Below, piece after piece: positions 30,871 through 40,850 of a DNA stretch of 64,000 nucleotides; position 1 is the first letter of the stretch, and every line of letters begins with the position of its first letter. The position numbers were made by a program, and so were the translations under genes. A model generated the notes under the pieces. The model made no database searches. It was not told the DNA's origin and saw only the letters and a list, made by a program, of their open reading frames with translations. This DNA is from Synechococcus sp. WH 5701 (GTDB taxonomy: Bacteria > Cyanobacteriota > Cyanobacteriia > PCC-6307 > Cyanobiaceae): NCBI RefSeq assembly GCF_000153045.1, contig NZ_CH724159.1, forward strand, positions 895,823 to 959,822, read 5' to 3'.

Positions 30871-31614
30871 TCAGGTGCTGAGCAGCGCCTGCTGCTGCTT
30901 CACCAGTTCGAAGAATTCATGCTTGAGGCTGGGGTCGTGGCGGAAATCGCCCCGCACCACTGAATTCACCATGCTGGTCTGAGGTTCTTTGACCCCACGC
31001 CACTTCATGCAGTAGTGCTGCGCTTTGACCAGGATCGCCAGGCCCTGCGGCTTGCACAAACGCTCGATCTCATCAGCGAGGATCATCACAGCTTCCTCCT
31101 GGATGTGCGGGCGTGAGAAGACCCAATCCGCCACTCTTGCGAACTTGGAGAGCCCAATCACCCGATCACCGGGCTTGATCCCGATCCAGCAGTTGCCCAG
31201 GATTGGCACCAGGTGATGGGAACAGGCCGAACGGATACTGATCGGTCCCACCGTGTAGATCTCATCGAGCTGCTTGACGTTGGGGAAGCTGGCGATCTTG
31301 GGTTGTTTATGGTAACGACCCTTAAATACCTCGTGAAGATACATCCGAGCTACGCGCTCGGCGGTTTCCTCTGTGTTGTGATCGTTGTCGATGTCGATGA
31401 CGAGGCTGCGCAGCATCTCTCGCACTTTCCCTGCCACCTCGATCTCCAGCTGGTCGAGTTCTCCCTCGAGCAGGTGATCAGCAACGTTGTCGTTGGCAAA
31501 GTAGGGGACACCAGCCTGCATCAGGCGCTCGCGAATGCGCGCACTGACAGGACCTGGGGCCGCGTCGGGTGTGATCGACCTGGAGCGAGGGGTGGAGGGG
31601 ATGGTGGATGTCAT
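30871..31614 (-). CDS. folE: GTP cyclohydrolase I
   Basis: The 247-residue FolE makes dihydroneopterin triphosphate for folate and pteridines. Zinc and active-site residues appear in SACSHHLVPILGNCWIGI and in the late AQHYCMKWRGVKE with Cys. Motifs such as NTEETAERVARMYLHEV and GLSKFARVADW are typical. The N-terminal 25 residues (TSTIPSTPRSRSITPDAA) are extended and likely disordered. It ends the minus-strand run ado-aar-accA-SDR-folE, which is widely conserved in cyanobacteria, and lies seven bases after the SDR gene. Confidence 0.93.
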   Translation of the reverse strand: MTSTIPSTPRSRSITPDAAPGPVSARIRERLMQAGVPYFANDNVADHLLEGELDQLEIEVAGKVREMLRSLVIDIDNDHNTEETAERVARMYLHEVFKGRYHKQPKIASFPNVKQLDEIYTVGPISIRSACSHHLVPILGNCWIGIKPGDRVIGLSKFARVADWVFSRPHIQEEAVMILADEIERLCKPQGLAILVKAQHYCMKWRGVKEPQTSMVNSVVRGDFRHDPSLKHEFFELVKQQQALLST

Positions 31615-31621
31615 GAAAGAC

Positions 31622-32332
31622 TCAGAAAGCGCCAGAGGCGGGCATGAGGGTCAGGTCCTCCACCACCTGGGACGGAGGCTGCTGGGCAAGGAACAGCAAG
31701 GCTTCCGCGGCTTGATCGACATCAAGCATGGCACGGCGATCGAAGGAGCTGTGGACGGTTTCCGTCACCCAAAGGGGGGTGTCGACCGCGCCGAGGGTGA
31801 GGGTGGAGACGCGAATGCCATGGCTGCGTTCCTCGGCTGCAAGACAGCGGCTGAAAGACTCCAGCGCCGCTTTGGTGGTGCAGTAAGCACCCCATTCCGG
31901 GAATGCATTCCTGGCGGCATGGCTGCTCACGTTGATGATCAGGCTTGATGCCTGTTGGCGTAATCCAGGCAGGACCGCCTGACAGACCTGGAAAACACTG
32001 GTGAGGTTGAGTTGAAGCAACCATTGCCATGAGCTCAGTTCCATGGTAGCGAGCTCGCCGGTGTAAGCGGCCCCGGCATTGTTGATCACCACCGTGGGCT
32101 GAAGTCCGCGGCCCAGCAGATCGCTCAGGTGGCCTGGAAGGCTCTGGGGATCTGTGAGATCCGCGACCACCCATTCAACTCGCCTTCCGGTGGTCCGCAG
32201 GGGAGAAGCGACAGTCTCGAGATCACTGCCGGAGCGCGCCAAGAGAAGAAGATCCCAGCCAGCAGCCGCGAAACGGCTGGCAGCGGCGGCTCCAATGCCC
32301 CTGGAGGCACCGGTGATCAATACAGAAGTCAA
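31622..32332 (-). CDS. Short-chain dehydrogenase/reductase
   Basis: The 236-residue classical SDR has the NAD(P) motif TGASRGIG at residues 7-14, NNAGAAY at about 86-92, the catalytic Ser in INVSSHAA, and YCTTK (YxxxK). Arg residues in the first loop suggest NADPH. The substrate is unknown. It is embedded between accA and folE in the alkane-gene neighbourhood; such an SDR is a regular neighbour of aar/ado, possibly acting on fatty aldehydes or alcohols, which is inference. Confidence 0.9.
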   Translation of the reverse strand: MTSVLITGASRGIGAAAASRFAAAGWDLLLLARSGSDLETVASPLRTTGRRVEWVVADLTDPQSLPGHLSDLLGRGLQPTVVINNAGAAYTGELATMELSSWQWLLQLNLTSVFQVCQAVLPGLRQQASSLIINVSSHAARNAFPEWGAYCTTKAALESFSRCLAAEERSHGIRVSTLTLGAVDTPLWVTETVHSSFDRRAMLDVDQAAEALLFLAQQPPSQVVEDLTLMPASGAF

Positions 32333-32356
32333 GAGGATCGCGTCTCGATGCGAATG

Positions 32357-33346
32357 TTAAGGGTTTGCAACAGATTCTGTGGCCTCTGGATCCAGGATCC
32401 GCCCCATCCGCCGGAACTTGGCATAACGCTGCTCCAGCAGGTCGGCCTCGCTGAGCTGGCCCAGGTCCTGAAGCTGCTGCACCAGGGCGGAGCGCAGGGT
32501 CTCGGCCGCCTGGAGCGGGGCCCAATGGTTCCCACCGGAGGGTTCACTCAGCACCGTGTCGATCACCCCCAGCTGCAGCAGATCATTGGCAGTGATGCGC
32601 AAGGCGGCGGCGGCAGCCGGGGCCTTGGCCGCATCCCGCCAGAGGATTGAGGCGCAGGCCTCTGGACTGGCCACGGTGTAGACGCTGTGCTCGAACATCA
32701 GCAGGCGGTCGGCGACACCGATTCCGAGGGCACCGCCGGAGCCCCCTTCACCGATCACCGTGGCGATCACCGGTACCCGGAGGCGGAACATCTCGCGCAG
32801 GTTCACGGCGATCGCTTCACCTTGCCCCTGCTCTTCGGCGAGCACGCCGGCATAGGCGCCAGGCGTGTCGATGAAGCTGAGGATCGGCAGACGGAAGCGA
32901 TCGGCATGCTCCATCAGGCGCAGAGCCTTGCGGTAACCACCCGGGGAGGCCATTCCAAAATTCCGGGCCACGTTTTCCTTGGTGTCGCGGCCTTTCTGGT
33001 GGCCGATCAGGACGACCCCCTGGTCACCGATACGGCCGACACCGCCCACCAGGGCCTGGTCATCGGAGCCGCGGCGATCTCCGTGCAGCTCGAACCATTC
33101 ATCGGTGATCACCTGGATGTAATCCAGGGTGCTCGGCCTTTGGGGGTGGCGGGCCACCTGGATCTTCTGAGCGGGGCTCAGAGACTGAAAAATCTCTTCT
33201 CTCCGGCGGGCCGCCAGGGTTTCCAGTTGCAGCAGCTGCTGACTGACATCGACCTCCGAATCTCTGGCCAGCTGGCGGATCTGATCGATCTGATCCTCCA
33301 GTTCCACCAGGGGTTTTTCGAAATCGAGCAATGGGCGGCGGGCCAT
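32357..33346 (-). CDS. accA: Acetyl-CoA carboxylase carboxyltransferase subunit alpha
   Basis: The 329-residue AccA catalyses the carboxyl transfer from biotin to acetyl-CoA that starts fatty-acid synthesis. It begins [18 protein letters not shown] and has RPSTLDYIQ, the crotonase-like [40 protein letters not shown] and [20 protein letters not shown]. Length and order fit the family exactly. It is downstream of aar, linking fatty-acid supply to alkane synthesis. Confidence 0.97.
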   Translation of the reverse strand: MARRPLLDFEKPLVELEDQIDQIRQLARDSEVDVSQQLLQLETLAARRREEIFQSLSPAQKIQVARHPQRPSTLDYIQVITDEWFELHGDRRGSDDQALVGGVGRIGDQGVVLIGHQKGRDTKENVARNFGMASPGGYRKALRLMEHADRFRLPILSFIDTPGAYAGVLAEEQGQGEAIAVNLREMFRLRVPVIATVIGEGGSGGALGIGVADRLLMFEHSVYTVASPEACASILWRDAAKAPAAAAALRITANDLLQLGVIDTVLSEPSGGNHWAPLQAAETLRSALVQQLQDLGQLSEADLLEQRYAKFRRMGRILDPEATESVANP

Positions 33347-33423
33347 GGTGTGGGAGCGGGATGGCTCTGGGTGGGATCAGTGCTGGAGTCGTGGAGATTG
33401 TCGCGGGATGCTGGGATGATCGA

Positions 33424-34470
33424 TCAGACGGCCGCCAGCTGAGGCCGCGGAACCTGGTTGAGGCCGATTGAGCGGAAGCCGTGACGCAGGGAGGCAGCCC
33501 CGATCAGCTCCATGTTGGCCAGGGTGATGTTGTTGCGGCCCCAGCTGAAGTTGGTGTGCAGGCCCTCGAACTCCAGCAGCATGGCTTCAGCGAAACAGGC
33601 GAAGAGCTGGCGCCTGGGATTCTCCATCTCAGCCACCTGCATCATCTGCCAGCCGATGTCCTGCCAGAACTCGACGATGCCTCCCTTGATCACGTGGACG
33701 CCGGCACCAGTCACCTTGCTGTCGAGATTCTTGGGGTAGCCGCCATCGATCATCAGGCAGGGTGACTTGAGGCTGGCCGGATCGATGCTGAGGCCCTGGG
33801 GCAGGCTGGCCACCCAGACCACCACGTCGGCTTCAGGCAGCGCCTCCTCAAGGCTGAGAATGCGGCCGCTACCCAGTTCGGCCTGCAGATCGAGCAGGGG
33901 CTGGGGCTGGCGGGCCACCAGCAGCAGCTCACCAACCCCGGTGTTCTGGCTGAGCCAGCGGCAGACGGCACTGCCAATGTCGCCGGTGGCCCCAACCACG
34001 GCCACCTTGGCCCGGCTCAGGTCGATGCCGAGGGCCGGAGCATTGGTTTCCACCTGCTGGGCGATCACCCAGGCGGTGTGGGTGTTGCCGGTGGTGAACC
34101 GCTCCCACTCCAGAGCGGTGCTGCGGATCTGCTGATTCTTGAGCAGATTGAAATTTTCGAAGATGATCGAAGTGAACCCTCCCAGGGCGGTGATGTCGAT
34201 CCCGCTCTTCTGGGCCAGCTCCATGGCGTTGAGCACTTTACGCCGGGCTGTCTTGAATCGGCTGAGCATTTCAGGCACGAACACCGAATCGATGTAGGCA
34301 CCCTCGATGGTTTTGCCCGTCGGGCTGGTGATGCTGACATTTTCCACCAGCTGAGGTGGAGCCACGCACCAGAGGTCGAGGTCACCGTCGGCGTATTCGG
34401 GAAAGCCCAGCTCAAGGGCCTTGCTCCGAGCCTGCTCGAGGCTGGTTGAGTGACCAATCAGACCGAACAT
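33424..34470 (-). CDS. aar: Long-chain acyl-ACP reductase (alkane pathway)
   Basis: The 348-residue AAR reduces acyl-ACP to fatty aldehyde. Its start [18 protein letters not shown] is the standard AAR N-terminus, so I discard the 15 extra residues upstream. It contains [28 protein letters not shown], the NADPH motif [16 protein letters not shown] and the reductase region up to [17 protein letters not shown]. The active-site Cys lies in the central domain. ado is upstream on the same strand, so the two enzymes make alkanes in sequence. Confidence 0.97.
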   Translation of the reverse strand: MFGLIGHSTSLEQARSKALELGFPEYADGDLDLWCVAPPQLVENVSITSPTGKTIEGAYIDSVFVPEMLSRFKTARRKVLNAMELAQKSGIDITALGGFTSIIFENFNLLKNQQIRSTALEWERFTTGNTHTAWVIAQQVETNAPALGIDLSRAKVAVVGATGDIGSAVCRWLSQNTGVGELLLVARQPQPLLDLQAELGSGRILSLEEALPEADVVVWVASLPQGLSIDPASLKSPCLMIDGGYPKNLDSKVTGAGVHVIKGGIVEFWQDIGWQMMQVAEMENPRRQLFACFAEAMLLEFEGLHTNFSWGRNNITLANMELIGAASLRHGFRSIGLNQVPRPQLAAV

Positions 34471-34536
34471 GCAGCTGTGGCGGGGCGGAATGGAGACGGC
34501 TGTGGCCGACGACACATCCTGCCATGCCTGCAGAGC

Positions 34537-35298
34537 TCAGCCCAGCAGCGCAGCGGTGGCCATCTTGGCGATCTCTCGTGTAGTGAAGCCAATGTCAGTA
34601 AGGGCCTCCTGGTACGAGGTCATGAAGTCAGCCATCAGGTCTTCCTGGTCCATGTGCAACACGGCGGCATCTCCAGCCACCTGCTCCAGCATCTTGCGCA
34701 CCAGCGGCAGGTTGACCCGATTGGCTTGCTCCAGTTCCCCACGGGAGGACTCCAGGTTGGCCTTCAACCATTCCTGGCCGTAATTGAGATGGGTGTATTC
34801 ATCCTTGACCACACCCTCAGTGATTTTGCGGGCAAAGGGATCAGCAACAGGAATGTAGATGTGGTAAGCCGAGATGGCGAAGGCTTCGATCAGGATGGCT
34901 TGAATCAGTAGACAGGTCACCACTTTCCCTTCGGCCAGGGCCGCCTGAAAGTTGCCATGCAAGGGTGAGAAGAACTCCTTGGCAAAGTCCATGTCGGCAA
35001 TCACCGACAGATTTTTTGCGCAGGCTGTGAATCCCTTCTTGTGCTTGAGCTCCATGCGGGCCAGTCTCTCCAGTTCTTCTGCCTGATCGGGAATCAGGTG
35101 GCCGAGGGAGATGTAGTTGTCGTGAGCTTCCTGCTCGCCCTCGATGACGATCGCGTTGATCCGGCTGTAAGCGTCTTTGTAGGTGCTGCTGCTGAAATCA
35201 GGCAATCCAAGATCCTGCTCAACGCTGCCGCCAACAGCCATGCTGGCGGAGGCAGAGGCGGTTTCGCTTGCGGCGATGGTGGTCTCAAGGCTGGGCAT
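34537..35298 (-). CDS. ado: Aldehyde-deformylating oxygenase (alkane synthase)
   Basis: The 253-residue ferritin-fold diiron enzyme converts fatty aldehydes to alkanes plus formate. Ligands by alignment to the 231-residue Synechococcus elongatus enzyme are Glu55, Glu83, His86, Glu138, Glu167 and His170 (in [36 protein letters not shown]). The N-terminus is about 23 residues longer, with a Ser/Ala-rich stretch ([16 protein letters not shown]). Upstream frame to 35472 is not protein-like. It precedes aar by 66 bases. Confidence 0.96.
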   Translation of the reverse strand: MPSLETTIAASETASASASMAVGGSVEQDLGLPDFSSSTYKDAYSRINAIVIEGEQEAHDNYISLGHLIPDQAEELERLARMELKHKKGFTACAKNLSVIADMDFAKEFFSPLHGNFQAALAEGKVVTCLLIQAILIEAFAISAYHIYIPVADPFARKITEGVVKDEYTHLNYGQEWLKANLESSRGELEQANRVNLPLVRKMLEQVAGDAAVLHMDQEDLMADFMTSYQEALTDIGFTTREIAKMATAALLG

Positions 35299-35356
35299 GG
35301 CGTTGCCGGCGAAGTGATCAGTGCTGGCGACTGTAACCAGGCCTGCCGGAATTGGT

Positions 35357-36151
35357 TCAGGGGCGCGGCGGCCAGGGACTGGAGAGCAGATCCCCCAGAA
35401 GCGTGACCCAACCGTCCACCAGGGCTGTACAGAGAGCTTTCCCCAGAGCTGCGTCGGCGCCACGGGCATCACCGACCACCCCGCTGGCGGAGAGATCGGC
35501 GGTCAGCCAGGCGGTGGGGACGGCCCCCTCCAGGCTCCAGCCCGCTGGGGGCGCCGGATCAGGTTGACCCTCCCGGGGCCGCTGCGGCCCCACCAGTTCC
35601 GGAGCCAGATGCAGCATCAGGCTCGTTTCGGCCAGGGCCGCATGCAGTCCCTCGCTGCGTTCCGGCTCGGGCAACAGCGCCGCCACCCCTGGAGGACCGC
35701 TCCAGAGGAAGCAGGGCATCACCGCCAGGCGGGGATGGGCAGCCCGCAACTGCCGTGCCGCCACCTGCAGCAGGGCGATCTGGCCGCCGTGGGCGTTGAA
35801 GAGCACCAGGCGCTGGAACCCGGCCCGGGCCAGGTCGGCCCCCACGGCCATCACCACCTGGAGCAGAACCTCCGCCGGCAGGCTGAGGGTGCCGGGGAAA
35901 GCGCCGTGCTCGGGAGAAAAACCCAGCTGGAACAAGGGCAGCCGCCAGATCGGCAGCTCCGCGGGCAACCGCTCCAGCACAGCCTGCAGCACCCGTTCGG
36001 CAAAAATTGCATCGGTGCCCAGGGGCAGGTGCGGACCGTGCTGCTCCACGGCCCCGAACGGCCAGATGACCGTGCTGCCCGGCCGGGACGCGGCCTCCTG
36101 GGCCGCGATCCAGCTGAGCCCTTCGAGGGCGTGCTTGGCAGGTGCTCCCAT
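35357..36151 (-). CDS. Creatininase-family amidohydrolase
   Basis: The 264-residue protein matches the creatininase (Pfam02633) family: [22 protein letters not shown] with metal-binding Glu, His and Asp, [19 protein letters not shown], and [10 protein letters not shown] with His. Family members hydrolyse cyclic amides or ring-opened pterin-type compounds. The substrate here is unknown. The ATG at 36149-36151 is chosen, as upstream codons are antisense to the S1-protein gene. It is divergent from the S1 gene. Confidence 0.88.
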   Translation of the reverse strand: MGAPAKHALEGLSWIAAQEAASRPGSTVIWPFGAVEQHGPHLPLGTDAIFAERVLQAVLERLPAELPIWRLPLFQLGFSPEHGAFPGTLSLPAEVLLQVVMAVGADLARAGFQRLVLFNAHGGQIALLQVAARQLRAAHPRLAVMPCFLWSGPPGVAALLPEPERSEGLHAALAETSLMLHLAPELVGPQRPREGQPDPAPPAGWSLEGAVPTAWLTADLSASGVVGDARGADAALGKALCTALVDGWVTLLGDLLSSPWPPRP

Positions 36152-36203
36152 CCGCTCCACGGGTTGATCCTTACAGTGTGCTGCTGTCAGATCACCCTGG
36201 GCC

Positions 36204-37493
36204 ATGGCTGGATCGCAGCGTCCCGTTCCTCCTGCAGGCCCCCGCTCCAAGCCGGCGGCTCCGACCCGGGCGGAGCCACCGTTGCGCAAGCCCCCCCAAC
36301 TGATGTATCTGAGCCGAAAGGAGGAGGAGGACCAGGATCAGCCGGCCCCCACCACTGATCAGGCCGGAGTCAGTGCGCCCGAGGGTGCCACTTCACCTGC
36401 AGCACCGCGGCCAGCCTCTCCTCCCCAGGCCAGAGGATCTGGCACCAGTGATGACGAGCGCTTCGAGACGGCCAGCCTTGAAGGCATGACCATGGCCGAC
36501 CTGATGGGGGCCGCCGATGGCGCCTCCCGCCAGGGCCGCTCCAGCCGCTCCGCCGGCGGCGCCCCATCAGGGACGACCCCCTCCCGGCCAGCCCGCACCG
36601 TCGACGACTTCGACTTCGATGAGGACGCCTTCCTCGCCGCGCTCGATGAAAACGAGCCTGTGGGCGCCACCGGCGATGTGGTCACCGGCACGGTGATCAG
36701 CTCAGAGAGCGATGGGGTTTACATCGACATCGGCGGCAAGGCGCCGGGTTTCATGCCCAAGGCCGAAGCTGGCCTCGGTGTGATCGGCAACCTCAAGGAA
36801 CGCTTCCCCAAGGGCCAGCCCGTGGAGGTGCTGGTCACCCGCGAGCAGAACGCCGATGGCATGGTCACGATCAGTGCCCGGGCCTTGGCCCTGCGCCAGA
36901 GCTGGGAGAAGGTGAAGCAGCTCGAGGCCGCCGGCAAGGTGGTGCAGGTGAAGGTGAGCGGTTTCAACCGCGGCGGCGTCACCTGCGACCTGGAGGGCCT
37001 GAGGGGATTCATTCCCCGCTCCCAGCTCCAGAACGGCGAGAACCACGAGCAGCTGGTGGGCACCTCCTTTGCTGTGGCTTTCCTGGAGGTCAATGCCGAC
37101 ACCCGCAAGCTGGTGCTCTCTGAGAAGCGGGCCGCCAGTGCTTCCCTGCTGGCGGAGCTGGAGGTCGGCCAGCTGGTCGATGGTCAGGTGGTGTCGGTCA
37201 AGCCCTATGGCTTCTTTGTGGATCTCGGCGGGGTGAGCGGTCTGCTGCACCAGTCGTCGATCACGGGCGTTCACCTGCGCGACATCCGTGAAGCCTTCAG
37301 CCAGGGGGAGCGGCTCAAGGCCCTGGTCACCCAGATCGATCCCTCGCGGGGACGGATCGCCCTCAACACCGCCCTGCTCGAGACCCAGCCCGGCGAGCTG
37401 CTCACGGCCAAGGACACGGTGATGGCCGAGGCTGAGGACCGGGCCAACCGGGCCCGCCTGCTGCTGCGTCAACAGGAGCAGGAGGCGGGATGA
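36204..37493 (+). CDS. S1 RNA-binding domain protein (Rps1-like)
   Basis: The 429-residue protein has a Pro/Ala-rich acidic N-terminal part (residues 1-150, with FDFDEDAFLAALDENEP) and then three S1 domains starting near GDVVTGTVISSESDGVYIDIG, VVQVKVSGFNRGGVTCDLEG and GQLVDGQVVSVKPYGFFVDLG. This three-S1 layout resembles cyanobacterial/plastid ribosomal S1 paralogues. It may act in translation initiation or mRNA binding. Its last codons overlap the start of the tab2 gene (ATGA), itself an RNA-binding translation factor, which supports a shared role. Confidence 0.9.
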   Translation: MAGSQRPVPPAGPRSKPAAPTRAEPPLRKPPQLMYLSRKEEEDQDQPAPTTDQAGVSAPEGATSPAAPRPASPPQARGSGTSDDERFETASLEGMTMADLMGAADGASRQGRSSRSAGGAPSGTTPSRPARTVDDFDFDEDAFLAALDENEPVGATGDVVTGTVISSESDGVYIDIGGKAPGFMPKAEAGLGVIGNLKERFPKGQPVEVLVTREQNADGMVTISARALALRQSWEKVKQLEAAGKVVQVKVSGFNRGGVTCDLEGLRGFIPRSQLQNGENHEQLVGTSFAVAFLEVNADTRKLVLSEKRAASASLLAELEVGQLVDGQVVSVKPYGFFVDLGGVSGLLHQSSITGVHLRDIREAFSQGERLKALVTQIDPSRGRIALNTALLETQPGELLTAKDTVMAEAEDRANRARLLLRQQEQEAG

Positions 37494-38389
37494 GTCAGGC
37501 CGCCCCAGCAGCCCCCGGCGCCCAGCTCTCCCTCGACTGGGAACTGGATTTCTTTTCCCGTCCGGTGCTCGATCCCGGCGGTAAGAAGCGCTGGGATCTG
37601 CTGATCACCGCCACCCCCGTCAGTGAGGGAAGCCAGCCCCGCTTTCGCTGGGTGAAGAACTGTCCCGCCAGCACGGTCAACTCGGTTTGGCTCCAGGGCG
37701 CCCTCAACGAAGCCCTGTCTGCGGCGGCGGATCAGGGCCTGGGAGCTCCGCGGCGGCTGCGCTGCTGGCGGGCCACGATGCGCACCATGGTTCAGCGGGC
37801 CGCCGAGGCCATCGGCCTTGAGGTCATCCCCAGCCGGCGCTGTTACGCCCTGGCCGAATGGCTGAGCGAACGGGAACGCGATGTCTACCCCGCCGAAGAG
37901 GGGTACATGGCCGGTCCCCTGGCACCGCCGCCTCAGCCGATGCGCTCCCTCCCCCTGCCCCTGCCGGAGGCGGCACGGGGCGATTCCTGGGACTGGGTCT
38001 CGTTGCCCCTCGGCGCTCTGCGCGAAGCCTCCGAGTGGGAGATCGGGTTCGAAGGCCTGTTTCCCCTTCCTGCGGATCTTCCCGACGACCTGATGGTGCC
38101 AGGCCTGCGCCTGTTCAGCCGCACCCGCTCTCTGGCGATCGCCGGCTGGATCGCCGGCCTCGAGCCTGCCCGTCTGGAGATGGAGGGCACCAGCCTGGTG
38201 CTCGAAGCGGGCCTGGAAGACCGCTGGCGGCTGGCGACGCTGGCCGAGCAAGAGGCGAGTGAGGTTGCTGAAGCCTTTGCGGCCGCGCGCGAGGCCGCCG
38301 CTGGTCTGCAGTTCATTGCTGTTCAGAGCGAGGCGCAATCCGAGCGCTTCGATGGCTTCTGGCTTCTGCGCGACATGCCCGATTGCTGA
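37490..38389 (+). CDS. Tab2/Atab2-family RNA-binding protein (DUF1092)
   Basis: The 299-residue protein has the DUF1092 signature: WELDFFSRPVLDPGGKKRWDLLIT, RRLRCWRATMRTMVQRAAEAIG, SRRCYALAEWLSERERDVYP and a C-terminal FWLLRDMPDC. Chloroplast Tab2 binds the psaB mRNA leader and is required for PSI translation; cyanobacterial homologues are less studied. The ATGA overlap with the S1-domain gene implies coupled synthesis of two RNA-binding proteins. pgeF follows after 12 bases. Confidence 0.9.
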   Translation: MSQAAPAAPGAQLSLDWELDFFSRPVLDPGGKKRWDLLITATPVSEGSQPRFRWVKNCPASTVNSVWLQGALNEALSAAADQGLGAPRRLRCWRATMRTMVQRAAEAIGLEVIPSRRCYALAEWLSERERDVYPAEEGYMAGPLAPPPQPMRSLPLPLPEAARGDSWDWVSLPLGALREASEWEIGFEGLFPLPADLPDDLMVPGLRLFSRTRSLAIAGWIAGLEPARLEMEGTSLVLEAGLEDRWRLATLAEQEASEVAEAFAAAREAAAGLQFIAVQSEAQSERFDGFWLLRDMPDC

Positions 38390-38401
38390 GGCCCCAGTCC
38401 C

Positions 38402-39214
38402 GTGGCAGAAGCCGTCGATCCGCCCTTCGATCGCCCTGATGGGGGCTTCAATGCCCTGGACGGCTGGACCTGGGTGGGCACCTATGGCGGCTATGTCCTC
38501 CAGTGCGACCTGCTGGGGGAGTTCGAGCACGGGTTCTTCACCCGCCAGTGGAGTGGGCGCGGTCCTCAGGAGCTGGCAGCCGCCATCAGTGCCGGAGTGT
38601 CTGTGCATCGCACCCGCCAGATCCACAGTTCCCGGGTGCTGGCCGCCAGCGGGGCGGCCGCTGATCCCTGGCCGGAGGGCGATGGTCTGGTCAGCGATGG
38701 CGGTGGCCAGTCGCTGTGGGTCTGCGGCGCCGACTGCACCCCGGTGCTGATCGCCGATCGGGCACGGGGTTCTGTGGCCGCGTGCCATGCCGGCTGGCGC
38801 GGGGTCGCCACCGGCATCCTGCCGGCGGCGATCGAAGTGTTGGAGCGCTCAGGCAGCCAGCGCACCGATCTGCTGGTGGCCCTGGGCCCTGCCGTGCGTG
38901 GTGAGGCCTATCAGGTGGAGCTGGATGTGGCCCTGCAGGTGGGTAATGCCTGTTGCACACCTGGTGACGACCCCGTGGGCAGCCTGGCTGCGGCCGGAGC
39001 CCTGGAGCCCGATGCTTCGCCCGGCTCCCCGGGGGATCGCTACCGCCTTGACATCCGCCTGGCCGCCCGTTCCCAGCTGCTCAACGCCGGTCTGGAGACT
39101 GAGCAGCTGAGCCTCTGCCCCCTGTGCACAGTGGCGGAGCCGCTCCTGTTTCACTCCTGGCGCCGCGACCAGGTCAAGGCGGTGCAGTGGAGCGGCATTG
39201 TTGCCCAGGCCTGA
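38402..39214 (+). CDS. pgeF: Peptidoglycan editing factor PgeF (YfiH/laccase-domain)
   Basis: The 270-residue protein is of the YfiH/Cu-oxidase_4 family. It has the zinc-site pattern HSSRV (His), GADCTPVLIAD (Cys) and CHAGWRG (His), plus LGPAVRG and the C-terminal CPLCTVAEPLLFHSWRRD. PgeF in E. coli removes wrongly incorporated Ser from peptidoglycan precursors; homologues also act as polyphenol oxidases or purine nucleosidases. The start is a GTG. The last 41 bases overlap the convergent FAD-protein gene. Confidence 0.9.
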   Translation: MAEAVDPPFDRPDGGFNALDGWTWVGTYGGYVLQCDLLGEFEHGFFTRQWSGRGPQELAAAISAGVSVHRTRQIHSSRVLAASGAAADPWPEGDGLVSDGGGQSLWVCGADCTPVLIADRARGSVAACHAGWRGVATGILPAAIEVLERSGSQRTDLLVALGPAVRGEAYQVELDVALQVGNACCTPGDDPVGSLAAAGALEPDASPGSPGDRYRLDIRLAARSQLLNAGLETEQLSLCPLCTVAEPLLFHSWRRDQVKAVQWSGIVAQA

Positions 39215-40850
39215 GCAGGCTGGAGGCCACCGCCTCCGCCACCCGGATGCCATCGATGCCGGCGGAGAGGATCCCACCGGCATAGCCGGCGCCCTCACCG
39301 GCTGGGTAGAGGCCGCGGGTGTTCAGGCTCTGAAGGTCAGGCCCCCTAGGAATCCGAACGGGCGAGGAGGTGCGTGTTTCCACCCCGGTGAGCAGGGCTT
39401 CGCCCATGGCGTAGCCGGGAATGCTGCGCTCGAAGGCCGGGATCGCTTCCCGCAGGGCGGCTACCGCGAACTCCGGCAGACAGGCGCTCAGATCGGCGGG
39501 GGTGGTTCCGGGGGCGTAGGAGGGCTGAATCGAGCCCGGTGGCCGGCTCCCCCCTCGGCCCGCCAGGAAATCATCGAGCCGCTGGATGGGGGCCCGGTAG
39601 GTGCCGCCGCCGAGCGCGAAGGCCTTCGCTTCCCAGTGGCGTTGGAAGGCCACTCCGGCGAGGGGGTCGCCATGGCCCCTGCCGTAGGGGAGCAGATCCT
39701 CCAGCTCCAGACCCACCACGATGCCGCTGTTGGCATTGCGCTCGTTGCGTGAGTGCTGGCTCATGCCGTTGGTGACCAGGTGGCCGGGCTCGGAGGCGGC
39801 CGCCACCACCAGCCCGCCGGGGCACATGCAGAAGCTGTAGACGCTGCGGCCATCGCCCAGGTGATGCACGAGCTTGTACTCCGCTGCCCCCAGCCGTGGG
39901 TGGCCGGCACAGGGCCCCCAGCGGGCCGCATCGATTAACGCCTGGGGATGCTCGAGGCGTACCCCGATCGAGAAGGGCTTGGGCTCCAGAAGCACCCCGT
40001 CGCGGTGGAGGCTTGCGAAGGTGTCGCGGGCGCTATGGCCCACCGCCAGCACCACATGGCGGGCCGTGAGGCAGGAGCCATCGGCGAGCTCAACGCCACA
40101 GACCCGTTGCCCCTCAGGGGCCGCTTCGATCTCGAGGCGCACGACCTCGCTGCGGAAGCGGATCTCCCCTCCGAGGGCTTCGATACGGCTGCGTAGTCCC
40201 CGTACCACCGTGGCCAGCTTGAAGGTGCCGATGTGGGGGTGGTGCAGCGTGAGGATCTCGGGGTTGGCCCCGCAGGCCACCAGCTCCTCCAGCACTTTTC
40301 GCCCCAGGTGGCGGGGGTCCCGCACCTGGCTGTAGAGCTTGCCGTCGGAGAAGGTGCCGGCCCCACCCTCGCCGAATTGCACGTTGGAATCGGGATCGAA
40401 GGACCTCTGGCCCCGCCAGAAGCCGAAGGTGTCGGCCGTGCGCTCCTTGATGGGCTTGCCCCGCTCCAGAAGCAGGGGCCGCAGCCCCATCTGGGCGAGC
40501 ACGAGCGCGGCGAAATAGCCACAGGGCCCGGCCCCGATCACGATCGGGCGTTCAGGCCGTTGTGCCGCCCCAGGCTCCAGCTGAGCCACGAACCGATAGG
40601 TGGTGTCGGGGGCCGGCCGCAGATGGGGGTCCTTGCGCCAGCGCTGCAGCAGAGCCTTGGGATCGGCCACCTCCAGATCGAGGCTATAGCTGAAACGGAT
40701 GGCGTCCTTGTTGCGGGCATCGACGCTGCGCCTGACCAGCTTGAGGCCCAGCAGACTGCGGGCCGTGAGCCCAAGTCGCTTCAGCACCGCCTGGCGCAGC
40801 TCGTCGTCGGTGTGGTCAAGGGGGAGCTTGAGTTCGCTCAGCCGAAGCAC
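39174..40850 (-). CDS. FAD-dependent oxidoreductase of the COG2509 type
   Basis: The 558-residue flavoprotein has an N-terminal helical-ferredoxin-like region (residues 1-85), the FAD-binding motif VIGAGPCGYFAALVLAQMG near residue 100, and GGAGTFSDGKLYSQVRDPR, SFCMCPGGLVV and GLYPAGEGAGYAGGI. This is the widespread 'FAD-dependent dehydrogenase' family (COG2509) of unknown substrate. Its start is a GTG at 40848-40850 preceded by AGGCAGG. It overlaps the 3' end of pgeF on the other strand by 41 bases. Confidence 0.9.
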   Translation of the reverse strand: MLRLSELKLPLDHTDDELRQAVLKRLGLTARSLLGLKLVRRSVDARNKDAIRFSYSLDLEVADPKALLQRWRKDPHLRPAPDTTYRFVAQLEPGAAQRPERPIVIGAGPCGYFAALVLAQMGLRPLLLERGKPIKERTADTFGFWRGQRSFDPDSNVQFGEGGAGTFSDGKLYSQVRDPRHLGRKVLEELVACGANPEILTLHHPHIGTFKLATVVRGLRSRIEALGGEIRFRSEVVRLEIEAAPEGQRVCGVELADGSCLTARHVVLAVGHSARDTFASLHRDGVLLEPKPFSIGVRLEHPQALIDAARWGPCAGHPRLGAAEYKLVHHLGDGRSVYSFCMCPGGLVVAAASEPGHLVTNGMSQHSRNERNANSGIVVGLELEDLLPYGRGHGDPLAGVAFQRHWEAKAFALGGGTYRAPIQRLDDFLAGRGGSRPPGSIQPSYAPGTTPADLSACLPEFAVAALREAIPAFERSIPGYAMGEALLTGVETRTSSPVRIPRGPDLQSLNTRGLYPAGEGAGYAGGILSAGIDGIRVAEAVASSLLRPGQQCRSTAPP

